A stretch of 64,000 bases of DNA from a gamma proteobacterium HTCC2207 (GCA_000153445.1 CH672397.1:578844-642843); one strand, 5' to 3'; shown: positions 1 through 9,642, numbered from the stretch's first letter. Notes: generated from the sequence alone by a model not told the origin. Program-made: numbers and translations.

Positions 1-2
1 AT

Positions 3-1043
3 TATCTAGAGACCTGCTACTTGCTTCTCGAGGGCGCCTTGCCCAATGCTGAAGAGAAGGCAGAGTTCGTTAATACCATCAAATACCACACCATGGTAAA
101 CCGTTCAGTTGAGCACTTTATCAGTGGATTTCGCTATGACGCGCACCCAATGGCCATGCTTGTGGGTGTCGTTGGCGCGATGTCTTCGTTTTATCATGAC
201 TCGCTGGACATTAATAATGAAGAGCACCGCAAGATTTCCGCTCATCGCTTGATCGCCAAGATTCCAACCATTGCCGCAATGTGCCACAAGCATTTCACCG
301 GCCAGCCATTTATCTACCCAGATAACTCTCTATCTTACTCAGAGAACTTCCTGCATATGATGTTTGGCACGCCCTGCGAGCCCTACGTCGTTCAGCCGGC
401 GATTGCCAAAGCGATGGACCGCATCTTCCTGTTGCACGCAGATCACGAGCAAAACGCCTCTACGTCAACAGTACGTCTGGCTGGCTCCACTGGCGCCAAC
501 CCATTCTCTTGTATAGCGGCTGGTATCGCTGCACTCTGGGGACCTGCTCATGGCGGCGCCAACGAAGCAGTACTGGATATGTTGGAAGAGATTGGACACG
601 AAGACAATATCGAAGCCTATGTCGCCAAAGCGAAAGACAAGAGTGACCCATTCCGCCTGATGGGCTTTGGTCACCGCGTTTATAAGAATCACGATCCCCG
701 CGCCACGGTTATGCGCGAGAGCTGCGATGAAGTTCTGGCGGTATTGGGACTGGAGAACGATCCCCTGTTCCGTCTGGCTAAGAAACTGGAAAAGATCGCT
801 CTTGAAGATGAATACTTTATCAGCAAGAAGCTCTACCCCAATGTCGACTTCTACTCCGGTATTATTTTGAAGGCACTGGGTATTCCAGTTGAAATGTTCA
901 CCGTGATTTTTGCCACGGGTCGCACCGTTGGCTGGATCTCACACTGGAACGAGATGATCACTCACCCATACCGCATTGGCCGTCCTCGTCAGCTTTACAC
1001 GGGTGCTGATGTGCGTGACTACCCGGCAATGGATGATCGTTAA
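3..1043 (+). CDS. gltA: Citrate synthase, type II (5' end outside window)
   Basis: C-terminal ~346 residues of citrate synthase, which condenses oxaloacetate and acetyl-CoA in the first step of the TCA cycle. The frame is open from the left window edge, so the N-terminus is missing; the TTG at 21 is an internal codon, not the start. All three catalytic landmarks are visible: the His of [10 protein letters not shown], the His of GFGHRVYKN, and the Asp of NVDFYSG. The long hexameric type II form is indicated by the close match to the enterobacterial pattern ([22 protein letters not shown] near the end). A strong hairpin terminator follows about 30 bases after the stop, so this is probably the last gene of its transcript. 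Confidence 0.97.
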   Translation, partial: YLETCYLLLEGALPNAEEKAEFVNTIKYHTMVNRSVEHFISGFRYDAHPMAMLVGVVGAMSSFYHDSLDINNEEHRKISAHRLIAKIPTIAAMCHKHFTGQPFIYPDNSLSYSENFLHMMFGTPCEPYVVQPAIAKAMDRIFLLHADHEQNASTSTVRLAGSTGANPFSCIAAGIAALWGPAHGGANEAVLDMLEEIGHEDNIEAYVAKAKDKSDPFRLMGFGHRVYKNHDPRATVMRESCDEVLAVLGLENDPLFRLAKKLEKIALEDEYFISKKLYPNVDFYSGIILKALGIPVEMFTVIFATGRTVGWISHWNEMITHPYRIGRPRQLYTGADVRDYPAMDDR

Positions 1044-1068
1044 GCTCTGGTTATTTGTGCAAAGCATT

Positions 1069-1096
1069 AAAAAAGGCAGCCTAGGCTGCCTTTTTT
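1069..1096. terminator. Bidirectional intrinsic terminator after gltA
   Basis: A 16-base perfect palindrome (1075-1090, GGCAGCCTAGGCTGCC) is flanked by six A on the left and six T on the right. It can therefore end transcription from both gltA (plus) and miaE (minus). Confidence 0.93.
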
Positions 1097-1126
1097 AATG
1101 TCGCTGCAATAATGTTTGGATAATCC

Positions 1127-1762
1127 CTAGGCAACGGGACCAGAGTGAAAGCGGAATTGCGTATCCGGCGACTCAATCAGTTCTCGCTCGCGCTGGGCAA
1201 TCAGCTCAATGCGGTCATCAATAGACTTCGCTCCGGCAGCGGTTTTCGCCAATTTTAAATAATCTTGGTAGTGCCGTGCCTCAGACTTCAGTAACGACAT
1301 ATAGAACTTTTCCAGCTCGGCATCCAGATGCGGAGCTAAGAGAGCAAAACGCTCACAGGAACGGGCTTCAATAAAGGCACCAATAATCAGCACATCCACC
1401 AGCTTATCGGGATCATCTCGGCGCGCTAAATCGCGAAGACCTGCAGCATAGCGTGACGCGGCAACGTGCTCGTAGGGAATCTTACGGCGCTTCATCAGAG
1501 CGATTACCTGCTCGAAATGGCGCATCTCTTCGCGAGCTAAGCGCGACATTTTATTCAGCAGTTCGAAATTATCGGTGTAGCGATTGATTAGGCTCAACGC
1601 TGTGCTGGCCGCTTTCTTTTCGCAGTTGGCATGGTCAACAAGCATGACCCGCTGATTTTCAAGCGCATTTTCAATCCAGCGCTGTGGCGTCGGGCAGGGT
1701 AAAAAGGCTTTTATTTCGTCTAGGGCCGAAGTGGCTGATGCTGCAGCGGAAGGCACTGTCAT
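1127..1762 (-). CDS. miaE: tRNA-(ms2io6A37) hydroxylase MiaE
   Basis: Nonheme diiron monooxygenase, 211 residues, that hydroxylates the isopentenyl group of ms2i6A37 in tRNAs reading UNN codons. The four-helix ferritin-like fold shows its paired carboxylate/His motifs: EEMRHFEQ in the first half, then EARSCERF and EARHYQDY further on. Length is close to the few characterised members. The ATG at 1762 gives a short Ala/Ser-rich leader before the conserved FLPCPTPQRWI region. It is convergent with gltA across the shared terminator and appears monocistronic. MiaE acts on the product of MiaA and MiaB, which are not in this window. Confidence 0.92.
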   Translation of the reverse strand: MTVPSAAASATSALDEIKAFLPCPTPQRWIENALENQRVMLVDHANCEKKAASTALSLINRYTDNFELLNKMSRLAREEMRHFEQVIALMKRRKIPYEHVAASRYAAGLRDLARRDDPDKLVDVLIIGAFIEARSCERFALLAPHLDAELEKFYMSLLKSEARHYQDYLKLAKTAAGAKSIDDRIELIAQRERELIESPDTQFRFHSGPVA

Positions 1763-1880
1763 TTAATACTCATTTTCATTGTGTTTTATTTAATAGCACT
1801 CAAACCGATATTCCCTAGCAGAGCCGAAGCATCTCAACCGCTAAGATTCCACATTGGCATCCGCCCAAATAAAGCAGGCA

Positions 1881-1928
1881 GTTACAAAAACAAGAGGTTA
1901 CAAAAATAAGAGGTTTCAAAACATAAAA
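1881..1928. repeat. Imperfect 16-nt tandem repeat, 3 copies
   Basis: Three consecutive 16-base units (1881-1896, 1897-1912, 1913-1928), consensus GTTACAAAAATAAGAG. The first two differ at one base; the third has drifted. It lies between miaE and the aldehyde dehydrogenase remnant, just before the terminator. Confidence 0.8.
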
Positions 1929-1950
1929 AACCCCACTCTCGTGGGGTTTC
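1925..1950 (-). terminator. Intrinsic terminator below the aldehyde dehydrogenase remnant
   Basis: Stem CCCCAC (1931-1936), loop TCTC, stem GTGGGG (1941-1946). The six A on the low side become a U-tract for minus-strand transcription, so it terminates reading from the nfuA/aldehyde dehydrogenase side. Confidence 0.85.
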
Positions 1951-2011
1951 TATTACCTAATACGGTCTAGGGGCTAGTCTAGCTAAACTCATCTAAAAAG
2001 CCCAGAGCAAC

Positions 2012-2644
2012 CTAAGTAAAGCACATCACCGTACTCACCGCAGTATAAGCCGCCAGTCCCGCGATACCGGCTTCAAAGCCAAAGCCTGACTGCTTGTGGG
2101 CCTCAATTGTAATTGCCACATTGCCACCAGAAGGCGTGCCCGTTGCAAACATCTGAATAATACCAGCAGCCAGCTCCTCGCCCATACGCTGAACGCGGCC
2201 AACATTCTGTGTCGCCACATAAGCCGCCAAACCAAAGCAAGTGCCATTGGCAATCTCCAGCGCCTCAGCTTCATCTTTAAAGCCAATCACCGAGAGTACT
2301 GGACCAAATATCTCCTCTTGGGCAATGCGATCACCTGCACCGACCTGATCAAATATCGCTGGCTTAACATAAAAACCACCGGTTTCCTGCAACACCTGCT
2401 CGCCGCCATAAATTAACTTGGCGCCATCGGCTTTGCCGGTTTCAATATAGCCCAGCACCTTATTCATATGGGCTTCATTTATCAGCGCACCGAAGGTACA
2501 GTTATTGTCTAGAGGATCCTGGGGCACAATCTTGGCCACATGCTCCAAAATCTTAGGCATTAGCTTTTCACGAATACCGTCTTGCACTAACAGCCTTGTA
2601 CCAGCCACACAGAGCGCACCCTCATTAGGGATCGCTGGGCCCTG
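2012..2644 (-). pseudogene. Aldehyde dehydrogenase C-terminal remnant
   Basis: About 211 codons corresponding to the C-terminal 40% of an NAD(P)-dependent aldehyde dehydrogenase. The open frame begins just upstream of the catalytic-Cys motif (NEGALCVAGTR, which fits family pattern NxGxxCxAGTR), then runs through QEEIFGPVLSVIGF and a terminal KQSGFGFEAG. An in-frame TGA at 2645-2647 ends the homology. The whole NAD-binding domain and the general-base Glu are absent, and only 33 bases separate this stop from the nfuA stop. The usual PFGG before KQSG is replaced by unrelated residues. A GTG at 2608 could start a 198-residue peptide, but it would lack both the cofactor site and the catalytic Cys. 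I read it as a deletion remnant, not an active enzyme. Confidence 0.85.
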
Positions 2645-2677
2645 TCAGGATGCTGGCCGAGGATGACACGGCTTGGG

Positions 2678-3259
2678 TTACATATAGGCGTTGCTGGTAT
2701 CGGTATGGTCAGTGACATCACGGACGCCCTTTAACTCAGGAATTTTTTCCATCAAGGTCTTTTCAACACCCTCTTTCAGCGTCATTGAAACCGCCGAACA
2801 ACCCTGACAACCACCACCAAACTCCAGTACCGCAAAGCCTTCATCCATCTCCGACAGCGACACTACGCCACCGTGAGAGGCCAACCCTGGGTTAATCTCG
2901 TTATACAGCAGATAGTTAATACGATCTTCAATGGGGCTATCGTCGTTCACATTGGGCAGTCTTGAGTTAGGCGCACGAATCGTCAGCTGACCACCAAACT
3001 TATCTTCGGCGAAATCGACCTTGGCTTCATCGAGAAAGGCAATACTACGCTGCTCAAAGTAAGCGCTAAACGCATCGTACTCAACGACCATATCTTCTTC
3101 GTTATGTTCGCCGGGACGGCTGTAAGCAATGCAGGTCTCAGCTTTTGGAGTACCGGGATCAGAGACAAACATGCGAATACCAATGCCTTCGCAGTTCTGT
3201 TTTTCCAGTAATCCAGCAAGGTATTTTTGCGCTGATTCGGTGATGGTTACGTTGAGCAT
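2678..3259 (-). CDS. nfuA: Fe/S biogenesis protein NfuA
   Basis: Iron-sulfur carrier of 193 residues (E. coli NfuA is 191). The N-terminal degenerate A-type (HesB-like) domain begins [14 protein letters not shown] and lacks the three A-type cysteines. The C-terminal NifU-like domain carries the cluster-binding CxxC (C151 and C154, in GGGCQGC). It delivers 4Fe-4S clusters to apoproteins, especially under oxidative stress or iron shortage. It is divergent from metH with a 213-base intergenic region. The aldehyde dehydrogenase remnant follows directly on the same strand. Confidence 0.96.
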   Translation of the reverse strand: MLNVTITESAQKYLAGLLEKQNCEGIGIRMFVSDPGTPKAETCIAYSRPGEHNEEDMVVEYDAFSAYFEQRSIAFLDEAKVDFAEDKFGGQLTIRAPNSRLPNVNDDSPIEDRINYLLYNEINPGLASHGGVVSLSEMDEGFAVLEFGGGCQGCSAVSMTLKEGVEKTLMEKIPELKGVRDVTDHTDTSNAYM

Positions 3260-3399
3260 AAGGTTTCCTAAAATCTGCAGTGACAGCCTGACCGAGCGAT
3301 TTAATCTACGCTGCCTAAGCTTGAGTAATTAAGTCAAGTATTTTACGCCATATAGAGGCCCAGACGAAACCCTCTTTTGGTTTTAAAGGTCGCTTTTTT

Positions 3400-3446
3400 A
3401 AAATACTTTGGTATCATACCCATCCATCAAAATATTTTGATACAAC
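3400..3446 (+). promoter_or_regulatory. Imperfect direct repeat upstream of metH (possible operator)
   Basis: Two related AT-rich 18-mers (3400-3417 AAAATACTTTGGTATCAT; 3429-3446 AAAATATTTTGATACAAC) lie 29 bases apart just upstream of the metH start. The GTATCA of the first and TGATAC of the second also form an inverted pair. No cobalamin-riboswitch B12 box was recognised in the leader. A regulatory role is inference from position and repetition only. Confidence 0.35.
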
Positions 3447-3472
3447 AGCAAGGCAGAGGCATAGGCAAGCAT

Positions 3473-6400
3473 ATGACGGATAAAATTAGGCAGGCAGCAG
3501 AGCAGCGTATTCTGATTCTCGATGGCGCCATGGGTACTATGATCCAACGTCACACCCTCGAGGAAGAAGACTTTCGCGGTCAGCGCTTTGCCGATTGGCA
3601 CACAGACTTAAAAGGCAACAATGACCTTTTAAGCCTTACTCAGCCCGATATTATCTGTGATATCCACCGCGCCTATCTGGATGCCGGTGCGGACATTATT
3701 GAAACCAACACCTTTAATTCCACAACTATCTCCCAAGCCGATTACGATATGCAGGCAATATCTAGGGAGATTAACGTGGTCTCTGCGCAGCTTGCTCGCA
3801 AAGCCGCCGATGAGTTTTCTACCCCAGAAAAACCGCGTTTTGTCGCCGGTATTCTTGGGCCTACCAGCAGAACGGCGTCTCTTTCACCGGATGTAAACGA
3901 TCCCGGGGCGCGCAATGTTACCTTTGATGAGTTGGTTGAAGCCTACATAGAATCCACCGAAGCCCTAATTGAAGGGGGCGTCGACACAATTATGGTGGAA
4001 ACCATCTTCGACACACTGAACGCCAAAGCCGCGCTTTTTGCTGTGCAAGTGGTCTTCGAGAAACAGGGCTTTGAGCTGCCCATTATGATCTCTGGCACCA
4101 TAACTGATGCCAGCGGTCGTACACTTTCGGGCCAGACTCCTGAAGCATTCTGGAACTCAGTGCGCCATAGCAAGCCGATCAGTGTGGGCCTGAACTGTGC
4201 TCTTGGGCCAAAAGAGCTGCGCCCTCACCTGCTGGATATTTCCACGGTTGCTGACACGTTGGTGAGCTCCCACCCCAATGCTGGCCTACCTAATGAATTT
4301 GGTGGCTATGATCTCGACGCCGACGCCATGGCTGAGACTGTGGCAGAATTTGCCAGCGCTGGCCTGCTCAATATTGTCGGCGGCTGCTGTGGTACCACGC
4401 CGGACCATATCCGCGTTATTGCCAATGCTGTGGCCACGATAGCGCCACGCGTTGTACCCGAAATCGAGCCCGCCTGTCGTCTGTCCGGACTTGAGCCTTT
4501 CACCATTAAAAGTGACTCACTGTTTGTCAATGTTGGCGAGCGCTGCAATGTCACAGGATCAGCTGTATTTAAACGTCTGATTCTTGAAGAAAACTACGAT
4601 GCTGCCCTAGAAGTCGCCCGCCAACAGGTGATTAATGGCGCGCAGATTATTGATATCAACATGGATGAAGGCATGCTCGAATCGCTGCCGGCCATGGTCA
4701 AATTTTTAAATCTTATTGCCGGCGAGCCCGATATTTCTCGCGTGCCAATTATGGTGGACTCGTCAAAATGGGATGTTATTGAGGCCGGACTAAAGTGCAT
4801 TCAGGGCAAGTCCGTGGTCAACAGTATCAGTCTTAAAGAGGGTGAAGCTGAATTTATTGAACGGGCCAAGCTGTGCAAAAAGCATGGTGCCGCGATTGTG
4901 GTGATGGCCTTTGATGAAGATGGTCAGGCGGACAATTTAGAGCGCCGCAAACAGATCTGTCAGCGCAGTTACGATTTGTTGGTCAATGAAATTGGCTTCC
5001 CGGCGGAAGATATTATCTTTGACCCCAATGTATTTGCCGTGGCCACCGGTATTGAAGAGCACAATCGCTACGGCTTAGACTTTATTGAGGCCAGCGGCTG
5101 GATTAAGCAAAACCTGCCCCATGCGCTAATTAGTGGCGGCATCTCCAATGTCTCCTTTTCTTTCCGCGGCAATAATCCCGTGCGTGAAGCGATTCACTCG
5201 GTGTTTCTCTACCATGCCATTCGTGAAGGTCTGACCATGGGCATAGTTAATGCCGGTCAGTTAGCGGTCTATGATGATCTGCCGGAAGAACTGCGTCAGG
5301 TGGTTGAAGATGTCGTGCTATTCCGCAACGCTGAAGGCACCGATGCCCTGCTTGCCATTGCCGACAAGTATCGCGGTGACGGGTCTAAGCAAGCCTCAGT
5401 AGAAGATCTAAGCTGGCGCGACGCCGACGTTAACCGACGTCTTGAGCATAGTCTGGTTAAGGGTATTACAGCCTATATCACCGAAGACACTGAAGAGGCC
5501 CGACAACAGGCTGATCGTCCGCTACATGTGATTGAAGGCGCGTTGATGGACGGCATGAATATAGTCGGCGACCTATTTGGCTCGGGAAAAATGTTTTTGC
5601 CCCAGGTAGTGAAATCTGCCCGTGTGATGAAACAAGCGGTAGCCTATTTGCAGCCCTTTATCGAAGATGAAAAGGACGCCACTGCCAGCACCAATGGCAA
5701 GATCCTAATGGCCACGGTGAAAGGCGATGTCCACGATATCGGCAAAAATATTGTTGGCGTGGTGCTGCAGTGTAATAACTATGAGGTTATCGACCTCGGT
5801 GTGATGGTGTCTGCGGAAAAGATTCTCACCACAGCTCGCGAAGAGAACGTGGACATTATTGGCCTCTCAGGACTGATTACGCCCTCTCTCGATGAGATGG
5901 TGACACTGGGCAAAGAAATGCAGCGCCAAGGTTTTACTGTGCCCCTAATGATTGGCGGTGCCACCACCTCCAAAGCCCACACAGCAGTAAAAATTGCCCC
6001 CAACTATGAGAATAATCAGGCGATTTATGTCTCTGATGCCTCCCGTGCTGTAGGGGTTGCCAGCAAGCTGATCAGCAAAGAGCATCGCGATGAGTTTATC
6101 GCCGATATCCGTCGTGACTACGATGCGGTGAGACTGCGCACAGCCAATAGAACACCTCGGGGAACGCTCTATACCTACCCCGACGCGATCAAACAAAAGC
6201 CACAGATTAACTGGCGTGACTATCAGCCGACTCTGCCGGCCACGCCTGGGATAACGGTAATTGACGACTATCCCCTGGAAACACTGGTGCCCTATATTGA
6301 CTGGACACCCTTCTTTATCACCTGGGATCTGATCGGAAAGTATCCGAAGATTTTTCAAGATGAAGTGGTTGGCGATGCGGCTACTACATTGTTTGCCGAT

Positions 6401-7141
6401 GCTCAGGCACTGTTAAAAGATATTATCGACAATAAACGCTTAACTGCCCGCGCCGTATTTGGTCTCTGGGAGGCCAATACAGTTAACCATGATGATATTG
6501 AAATCTATGCTGAGGATGGCTCAACCAAGGCCAGCCTGCACCATATTCGTCAGCAAATCCAAAAACCTGGCGCCAGTGAAGAGCTCTGTTCGCTGGCTGA
6601 CTTTGTCGCGCCAAAAGAGTCCGGCATTAAAGATCATATTGGAGCTTTTGCGGTAACTACGGGCATAGGTGCCGATGAACTGGCCGCTGAATATGAAGCC
6701 AAGCACGATGACTACAATGCGATTATGGTTAAAGCCTTGGCGGACCGACTGGCTGAGGCCTTTGCTGAACATCTTCACGAATGCGTGCGCCGTGAGCACT
6801 GGGGTTATGCAGCAGATGAGAGCTTAGATAACGAAGCCCTGATCAAAGAGAAATACCGTGGTATTCGACCCGCGCCAGGCTACCCTGCCTGCCCGGATCA
6901 CACTGAAAAAGGCACCTTGTTTGAGCTGCTTGATGTGGAGAATAATATTGGACTGGCACTCACCGACAGCTACGCCATGACGCCTGCTGCTGCGGTCAGT
7001 GGTTGGTACTTTGCTCATCCGGATGCGAAGTATTTTAATACAGGTAAAATTGCTCCGGATCAGGTCGAATCGCTGGCGCAGCGTAAGGGAATGTCATTGC
7101 CTGATATGGCGCGTTGGCTGACGCCAGTGCTGATTGATTAG
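3473..7141 (+). CDS. metH: Cobalamin-dependent methionine synthase MetH
   Basis: 1222 residues, like E. coli MetH (1227). It transfers a methyl group from methyl-tetrahydrofolate via B12 to homocysteine. Domains in order: homocysteine-binding barrel with zinc ligands C242, C305 and C306; pterin-binding barrel from about residue 350; B12 cap and Rossmann domain with the lower-axial His H754 in GDVHDIGKN; and the reactivation domain with the AdoMet motif RPAPGY starting at R1132. I chose the ATG at 3473 (MTDKIRQA). The frame runs upstream to a TTG at 3377, but those 32 residues have no counterpart in the family. A weak purine-rich AGAGG lies about 15 bases before the ATG. All four modules look intact, so the host needs or makes B12. 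Confidence 0.97.
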   Translation: MTDKIRQAAEQRILILDGAMGTMIQRHTLEEEDFRGQRFADWHTDLKGNNDLLSLTQPDIICDIHRAYLDAGADIIETNTFNSTTISQADYDMQAISREINVVSAQLARKAADEFSTPEKPRFVAGILGPTSRTASLSPDVNDPGARNVTFDELVEAYIESTEALIEGGVDTIMVETIFDTLNAKAALFAVQVVFEKQGFELPIMISGTITDASGRTLSGQTPEAFWNSVRHSKPISVGLNCALGPKELRPHLLDISTVADTLVSSHPNAGLPNEFGGYDLDADAMAETVAEFASAGLLNIVGGCCGTTPDHIRVIANAVATIAPRVVPEIEPACRLSGLEPFTIKSDSLFVNVGERCNVTGSAVFKRLILEENYDAALEVARQQVINGAQIIDINMDEGMLESLPAMVKFLNLIAGEPDISRVPIMVDSSKWDVIEAGLKCIQGKSVVNSISLKEGEAEFIERAKLCKKHGAAIVVMAFDEDGQADNLERRKQICQRSYDLLVNEIGFPAEDIIFDPNVFAVATGIEEHNRYGLDFIEASGWIKQNLPHALISGGISNVSFSFRGNNPVREAIHSVFLYHAIREGLTMGIVNAGQLAVYDDLPEELRQVVEDVVLFRNAEGTDALLAIADKYRGDGSKQASVEDLSWRDADVNRRLEHSLVKGITAYITEDTEEARQQADRPLHVIEGALMDGMNIVGDLFGSGKMFLPQVVKSARVMKQAVAYLQPFIEDEKDATASTNGKILMATVKGDVHDIGKNIVGVVLQCNNYEVIDLGVMVSAEKILTTAREENVDIIGLSGLITPSLDEMVTLGKEMQRQGFTVPLMIGGATTSKAHTAVKIAPNYENNQAIYVSDASRAVGVASKLISKEHRDEFIADIRRDYDAVRLRTANRTPRGTLYTYPDAIKQKPQINWRDYQPTLPATPGITVIDDYPLETLVPYIDWTPFFITWDLIGKYPKIFQDEVVGDAATTLFADAQALLKDIIDNKRLTARAVFGLWEANTVNHDDIEIYAEDGSTKASLHHIRQQIQKPGASEELCSLADFVAPKESGIKDHIGAFAVTTGIGADELAAEYEAKHDDYNAIMVKALADRLAEAFAEHLHECVRREHWGYAADESLDNEALIKEKYRGIRPAPGYPACPDHTEKGTLFELLDVENNIGLALTDSYAMTPAAAVSGWYFAHPDAKYFNTGKIAPDQVESLAQRKGMSLPDMARWLTPVLID

Positions 7142-7149
7142 ATTTAAGG

Positions 7150-7326
7150 CTGTCATCCTGAACGAAGGAAGGCTTCAATACCTGTTGTCCTGACGGAGGG
7201 AGCTCCCCACTGCCTGTTGTCCTGAGCGAAGGCAGGCCCCACTGCCTGTCATCCCGACAGAGCGCAGCGACGAGGGATCTCAGCCAGCTAAAGGAAGTTC
7301 CTTCAATTTCACCGAAGATGACAAGC
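7150..7326. repeat. REP-like interspersed repeat cluster
   Basis: Tandem copies of a 32-base unit (7150-7181, 7182-7213, 7214-7245) begin CTGTYRTCCTGA and continue with variants of GCGAAGG. A longer fourth copy starts at 7246 (GTCATCCCGACAGAGCGCAG, then GAGGGATCTCAG). An inverted partial copy ends the array near 7308-7326, reading CTTGTCATCTTCGG on the minus strand. The GTCATCC/GGGATCT core resembles dispersed REP-type elements common in proteobacteria. No transposase is nearby. Confidence 0.75.
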
Positions 7327-7340
7327 TGGCGCGCCATGCA

Positions 7341-7392
7341 GCTGAACTCTCTACCTGAACTCTCTACTCGAACTCTTAAGTTGAACTAAACC
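7341..7392. repeat. 13-nt tandem repeat, 4 copies
   Basis: Four 13-base units (7341-7353, 7354-7366, 7367-7379, 7380-7392), consensus SCTGAACTCTCTA, decaying toward the right. They fill the space between the REP-like cluster and the metal operon. Confidence 0.8.
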
Positions 7393-7416
7393 CTAAAATA
7401 GTGTCTGATCATCAAT

Positions 7417-7809
7417 ATGAAAACGCGCTCATCCTCTATAACAGTCCTGGTCAATATCCTCGTGATTCTATTTATGATGAATACGACCTTGGCTCACAGT
7501 ACCTGCACTATGAGCAGCAGCAGCGAGAATCCCGATTTAGTGCAGCAGGCGGAGCACAGCCCTCAGACCCATATGCCCTGTCATACATTAGATAACGGCG
7601 ACAAGTTATTGTCCCTCAGCGCACAGACCAGCCCGGACACAACACCTGCGGACCAATGCTGTGCCGACTGCTCCGTCTTTAGCCTGCCAATAAGCACTGT
7701 GAAAACCCCAGCCTCTGTCGCACCTAATATCGCCAGCACGGCACTAACAAGCACCCCTTCCCGCACTATAGAACTGCCCTTCAGGCCCCCAATAGCAGAC
7801 CTTTCATAG
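7417..7809 (+). CDS. Secreted Cys/His-rich small protein of the metal operon
   Basis: Unrecognised 130-residue protein. An N-terminal hydrophobic stretch (about residues 9-26, ending TTLAHS) looks like a signal peptide. The mature part has metal-ligand-like clusters: HMPCH around residue 52 and QCCADC around residue 80, followed by a Ser/Thr/Pro-rich tail. The arrangement recalls small periplasmic metal-related proteins of the DUF2946/CopL kind, but I cannot assign a family with confidence. No clear Shine-Dalgarno precedes the ATG. It is first in a run of four same-strand genes that includes MerP-like and MerT-like proteins, so metal sensing or scavenging in the periplasm is a reasonable inference. 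Confidence 0.6.
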   Translation: MKTRSSSITVLVNILVILFMMNTTLAHSTCTMSSSSENPDLVQQAEHSPQTHMPCHTLDNGDKLLSLSAQTSPDTTPADQCCADCSVFSLPISTVKTPASVAPNIASTALTSTPSRTIELPFRPPIADLS

Positions 7810-7870
7810 TTCTCTGCGCCTTTTATTTGGCGCCATATTTATTATTCTGAACATTATTGAAGGTGACATC

Positions 7871-8218
7871 ATGCGTCTGAAAACGTTTGTTATACCGTTA
7901 TTGTTAGTACAGCTATCTGCACTTATTGCATCCCCAGTCTGGGCCAAAAATTATCTGATCAATGTCAATGGCATAGTCTGTGAGTTCTGCGCCTTTGGCG
8001 TGGCCAAAAAACTGCGCAAACTCGACTTTATCGACCCCAGCCAGTTCGAGGAAGGCGTCAAAGTGGATATCGAAAATCAGCAGGTTTTTATCAGTATCCA
8101 AGAGGGACAACCACTAGATCAAGAGGCGATCTTTGAAGCGATCAAATCCGGCGGCTATGACCCAATCAAGATGACGCCAATGGACGAGGTAGCCCGCCCG
8201 CTGGAGGAGTCCCAGTGA
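7871..8218 (+). CDS. Periplasmic heavy-metal-associated (MerP-like) protein
   Basis: 115 residues: a signal peptide (to about residue 25, ending SPVWA) followed by one HMA-type domain. The metal motif is IVCEFCAFG, a CxxC at the usual loop position after the first strand (YLINVNGIVC). The domain ends in the expected SGGYDPI turn. MerP and Atx1-like proteins use such a CxxC to bind soft metals (Hg2+, Cu+) and pass them to membrane partners. A ribosome site (GAAGGTG) precedes the ATG. Its last codons overlap the GTG start of the next gene, which suggests translational coupling. Metal identity cannot be read from sequence. Confidence 0.8.
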   Translation: MRLKTFVIPLLLVQLSALIASPVWAKNYLINVNGIVCEFCAFGVAKKLRKLDFIDPSQFEEGVKVDIENQQVFISIQEGQPLDQEAIFEAIKSGGYDPIKMTPMDEVARPLEESQ

Positions 8219-8880
8219 AACAGCTGACGGCACTACTACTGCTTGCTACCGCAAGCACGTTTACCAGCCAAGTCACTGCCCACCAACCGGTGATGGATAT
8301 GGCACCGCGCTGGAATGGTGGCTATGGCGCCCAAACGCGAATCACTCATGCCAACAACACAACCACCACTTGGCTTGAGGGGGTTTACACTTTTAAGCCC
8401 GCTCTGCGTATGACCCTAAAAGTGCCTTACAGTGACGGCAAAAACGGTGATGCGATTGTTGCAATGCCGATCAAACGCTATAAAAACGCCGGGGCATCCA
8501 CCTCTAACTGGGGCATCACACCCTCGGTGAGAATGCCCACTGGCGGCGGTAGCGACTGGGACGCGGGGTTGAGCCTGAGTTACAGCTCCGAATCAAAGGG
8601 CTACTACGAGCTCTATGATATCTATAGGCTCGGCGATACCACCGGCATTGATATCAATGCCGGCATGAGCCATGCCGATGGCAAGGGTTCTTCTTGGTTT
8701 ACGCTCTGGGATATTAGCGCGAGAGATTCAGATTCGGGGCAGCATCTGCTCACTGGACCAGTGCTGGTGTATTTCAAGCGCAATGTGATTGTCCGCGGTG
8801 AATATAAGTTTGTCGCCCTCGATAACGACACACAATGGGATGGCGACTATCTCAGTATTGGCATTGGTATGGTGTTTTAA
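8215..8880 (+). CDS. Predicted outer-membrane beta-barrel protein of the metal operon
   Basis: 221 residues with a cleavable signal peptide (about 1-22, ending QVTAHQ). The rest is a series of alternating amphipathic strands (TWLEGVYTFK, MTLKVPYSD, WDAGLSLSYSSES) and ends in a strand terminating in Phe (YLSIGIGMVF), typical of outer-membrane barrels. It starts at a GTG that overlaps the upstream stop (GTGA) and is preceded by a strong GGAGGAG. An N-terminal HQPVMDM may touch metal. I do not recognise a named family. Position between MerP-like and MerT-like genes suggests that metal crosses or is buffered at the outer membrane. Confidence 0.7.
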   Translation: MKQLTALLLLATASTFTSQVTAHQPVMDMAPRWNGGYGAQTRITHANNTTTTWLEGVYTFKPALRMTLKVPYSDGKNGDAIVAMPIKRYKNAGASTSNWGITPSVRMPTGGGSDWDAGLSLSYSSESKGYYELYDIYRLGDTTGIDINAGMSHADGKGSSWFTLWDISARDSDSGQHLLTGPVLVYFKRNVIVRGEYKFVALDNDTQWDGDYLSIGIGMVF

Positions 8881-8895
8881 AATGGAGACAATTTT

Positions 8896-9261
8896 ATGAA
8901 TAAACCACGTTCTTGGAGTTGGCTACTATTATTCACCACCTCCGGCACCCTCCTCTGCTGCGCCCTGCCCATTACCTTGGTAACCCTTGGGCTAGGAGCC
9001 AGCGTGGCATCTATGGCGTCTGCGGCACCCTGGCTGATCACCCTCAGCCAGTACAAAGGCTGGATGTTCACCCTGTCTGGTCTGCTGATTGGGTTGGGAT
9101 TTTGGAGTGTGCACCGCCCCGGCCGTGTCTGCCCTACAGATCCCGAACTCGCTGCCGCCTGTGCCACCGCAGACCTTTGGAATCAACGTTTTCTATGGTT
9201 GTCTGCTGGTATGTGGTCTGTTGGTTTTATCGCCGCCTATGCGCTGCCACTTTTGCAGTAA
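8896..9261 (+). CDS. MerT-like inner-membrane metal transport protein
   Basis: 121 residues with three predicted transmembrane helices. Helix 1 carries a vicinal Cys pair in LLCCALP, the MerT signature that accepts metal from MerP. The loop between helices 2 and 3 has two more cysteines (VCPTDPELAAAC), also as in MerT. Helix 3 ends AAYALPLLQ, resembling the MerT C-terminus. In mer operons MerT imports Hg2+ for reduction by MerA, but no MerA or MerR is present here, so the cargo may be another thiophilic metal. It starts 15 bases after the barrel gene with a GGAG ribosome site and closes the four-gene run. Confidence 0.72.
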   Translation: MNKPRSWSWLLLFTTSGTLLCCALPITLVTLGLGASVASMASAAPWLITLSQYKGWMFTLSGLLIGLGFWSVHRPGRVCPTDPELAAACATADLWNQRFLWLSAGMWSVGFIAAYALPLLQ

Positions 9262-9387
9262 AGGGTTGGCAAAAATCTCTCCTGGGCAATATTAGCTGCG
9301 GAAAAGTCTCCTCTAAAGGAGTAGAATTGAGCGCCCACAAACGGTCTATGACCAATTCGTTGAGACTCATTTGAAAGGAAGACAAAC

Positions 9388-9642
9388 TTGAACGACGATA
9401 GAAAAAAGCTCGAAGAAAAAGTAGTGCTTGAAGATAAACCAAAGAAGAAAAAAACCAATATTGGCGCCCTGGTTAAAAGCATCCTAGCCGCCGCGATTGG
9501 TGTCCAGAGCAACAAGAACCGAGAGCGCGATTTCGAGGAAGGTAATCCCTTGGCCTTTATTATTGGCGGCTTTGTCTTTACAGCACTATTTATTGCCACT
9601 ATAGCCACAATAGTAGGGTTTGTGCTGAGAACTAATGGCTGA
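9388..9642 (+). CDS. DUF2970 family small membrane protein
   Basis: 84 residues, starting at TTG (9388) with AAAGGAAG suitably upstream. A charged, Lys-rich N-terminus (residues 1-25) precedes a short amphipathic stretch with the DUF2970 hallmarks AAIGVQSNKNRERDF and GNPLAFIIGG, then one C-terminal transmembrane helix (FTALFIATIATIVGFVL). Function of the family is unknown. A terminator follows, so it may be transcribed alone or as the last gene after the metal operon, from which it is 126 bases away. Confidence 0.85.
   Translation: MNDDRKKLEEKVVLEDKPKKKKTNIGALVKSILAAAIGVQSNKNRERDFEEGNPLAFIIGGFVFTALFIATIATIVGFVLRTNG

Noticed and set aside
3377..3472. N-terminal extension of MetH from TTG 3377
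   Set aside because: These 32 codons have no counterpart in the family, and they cover the promoter-like repeat; ATG 3473 gives the normal length.
3260..3472. Cobalamin riboswitch before metH
   Set aside because: No B12 box or conserved junction elements could be found.
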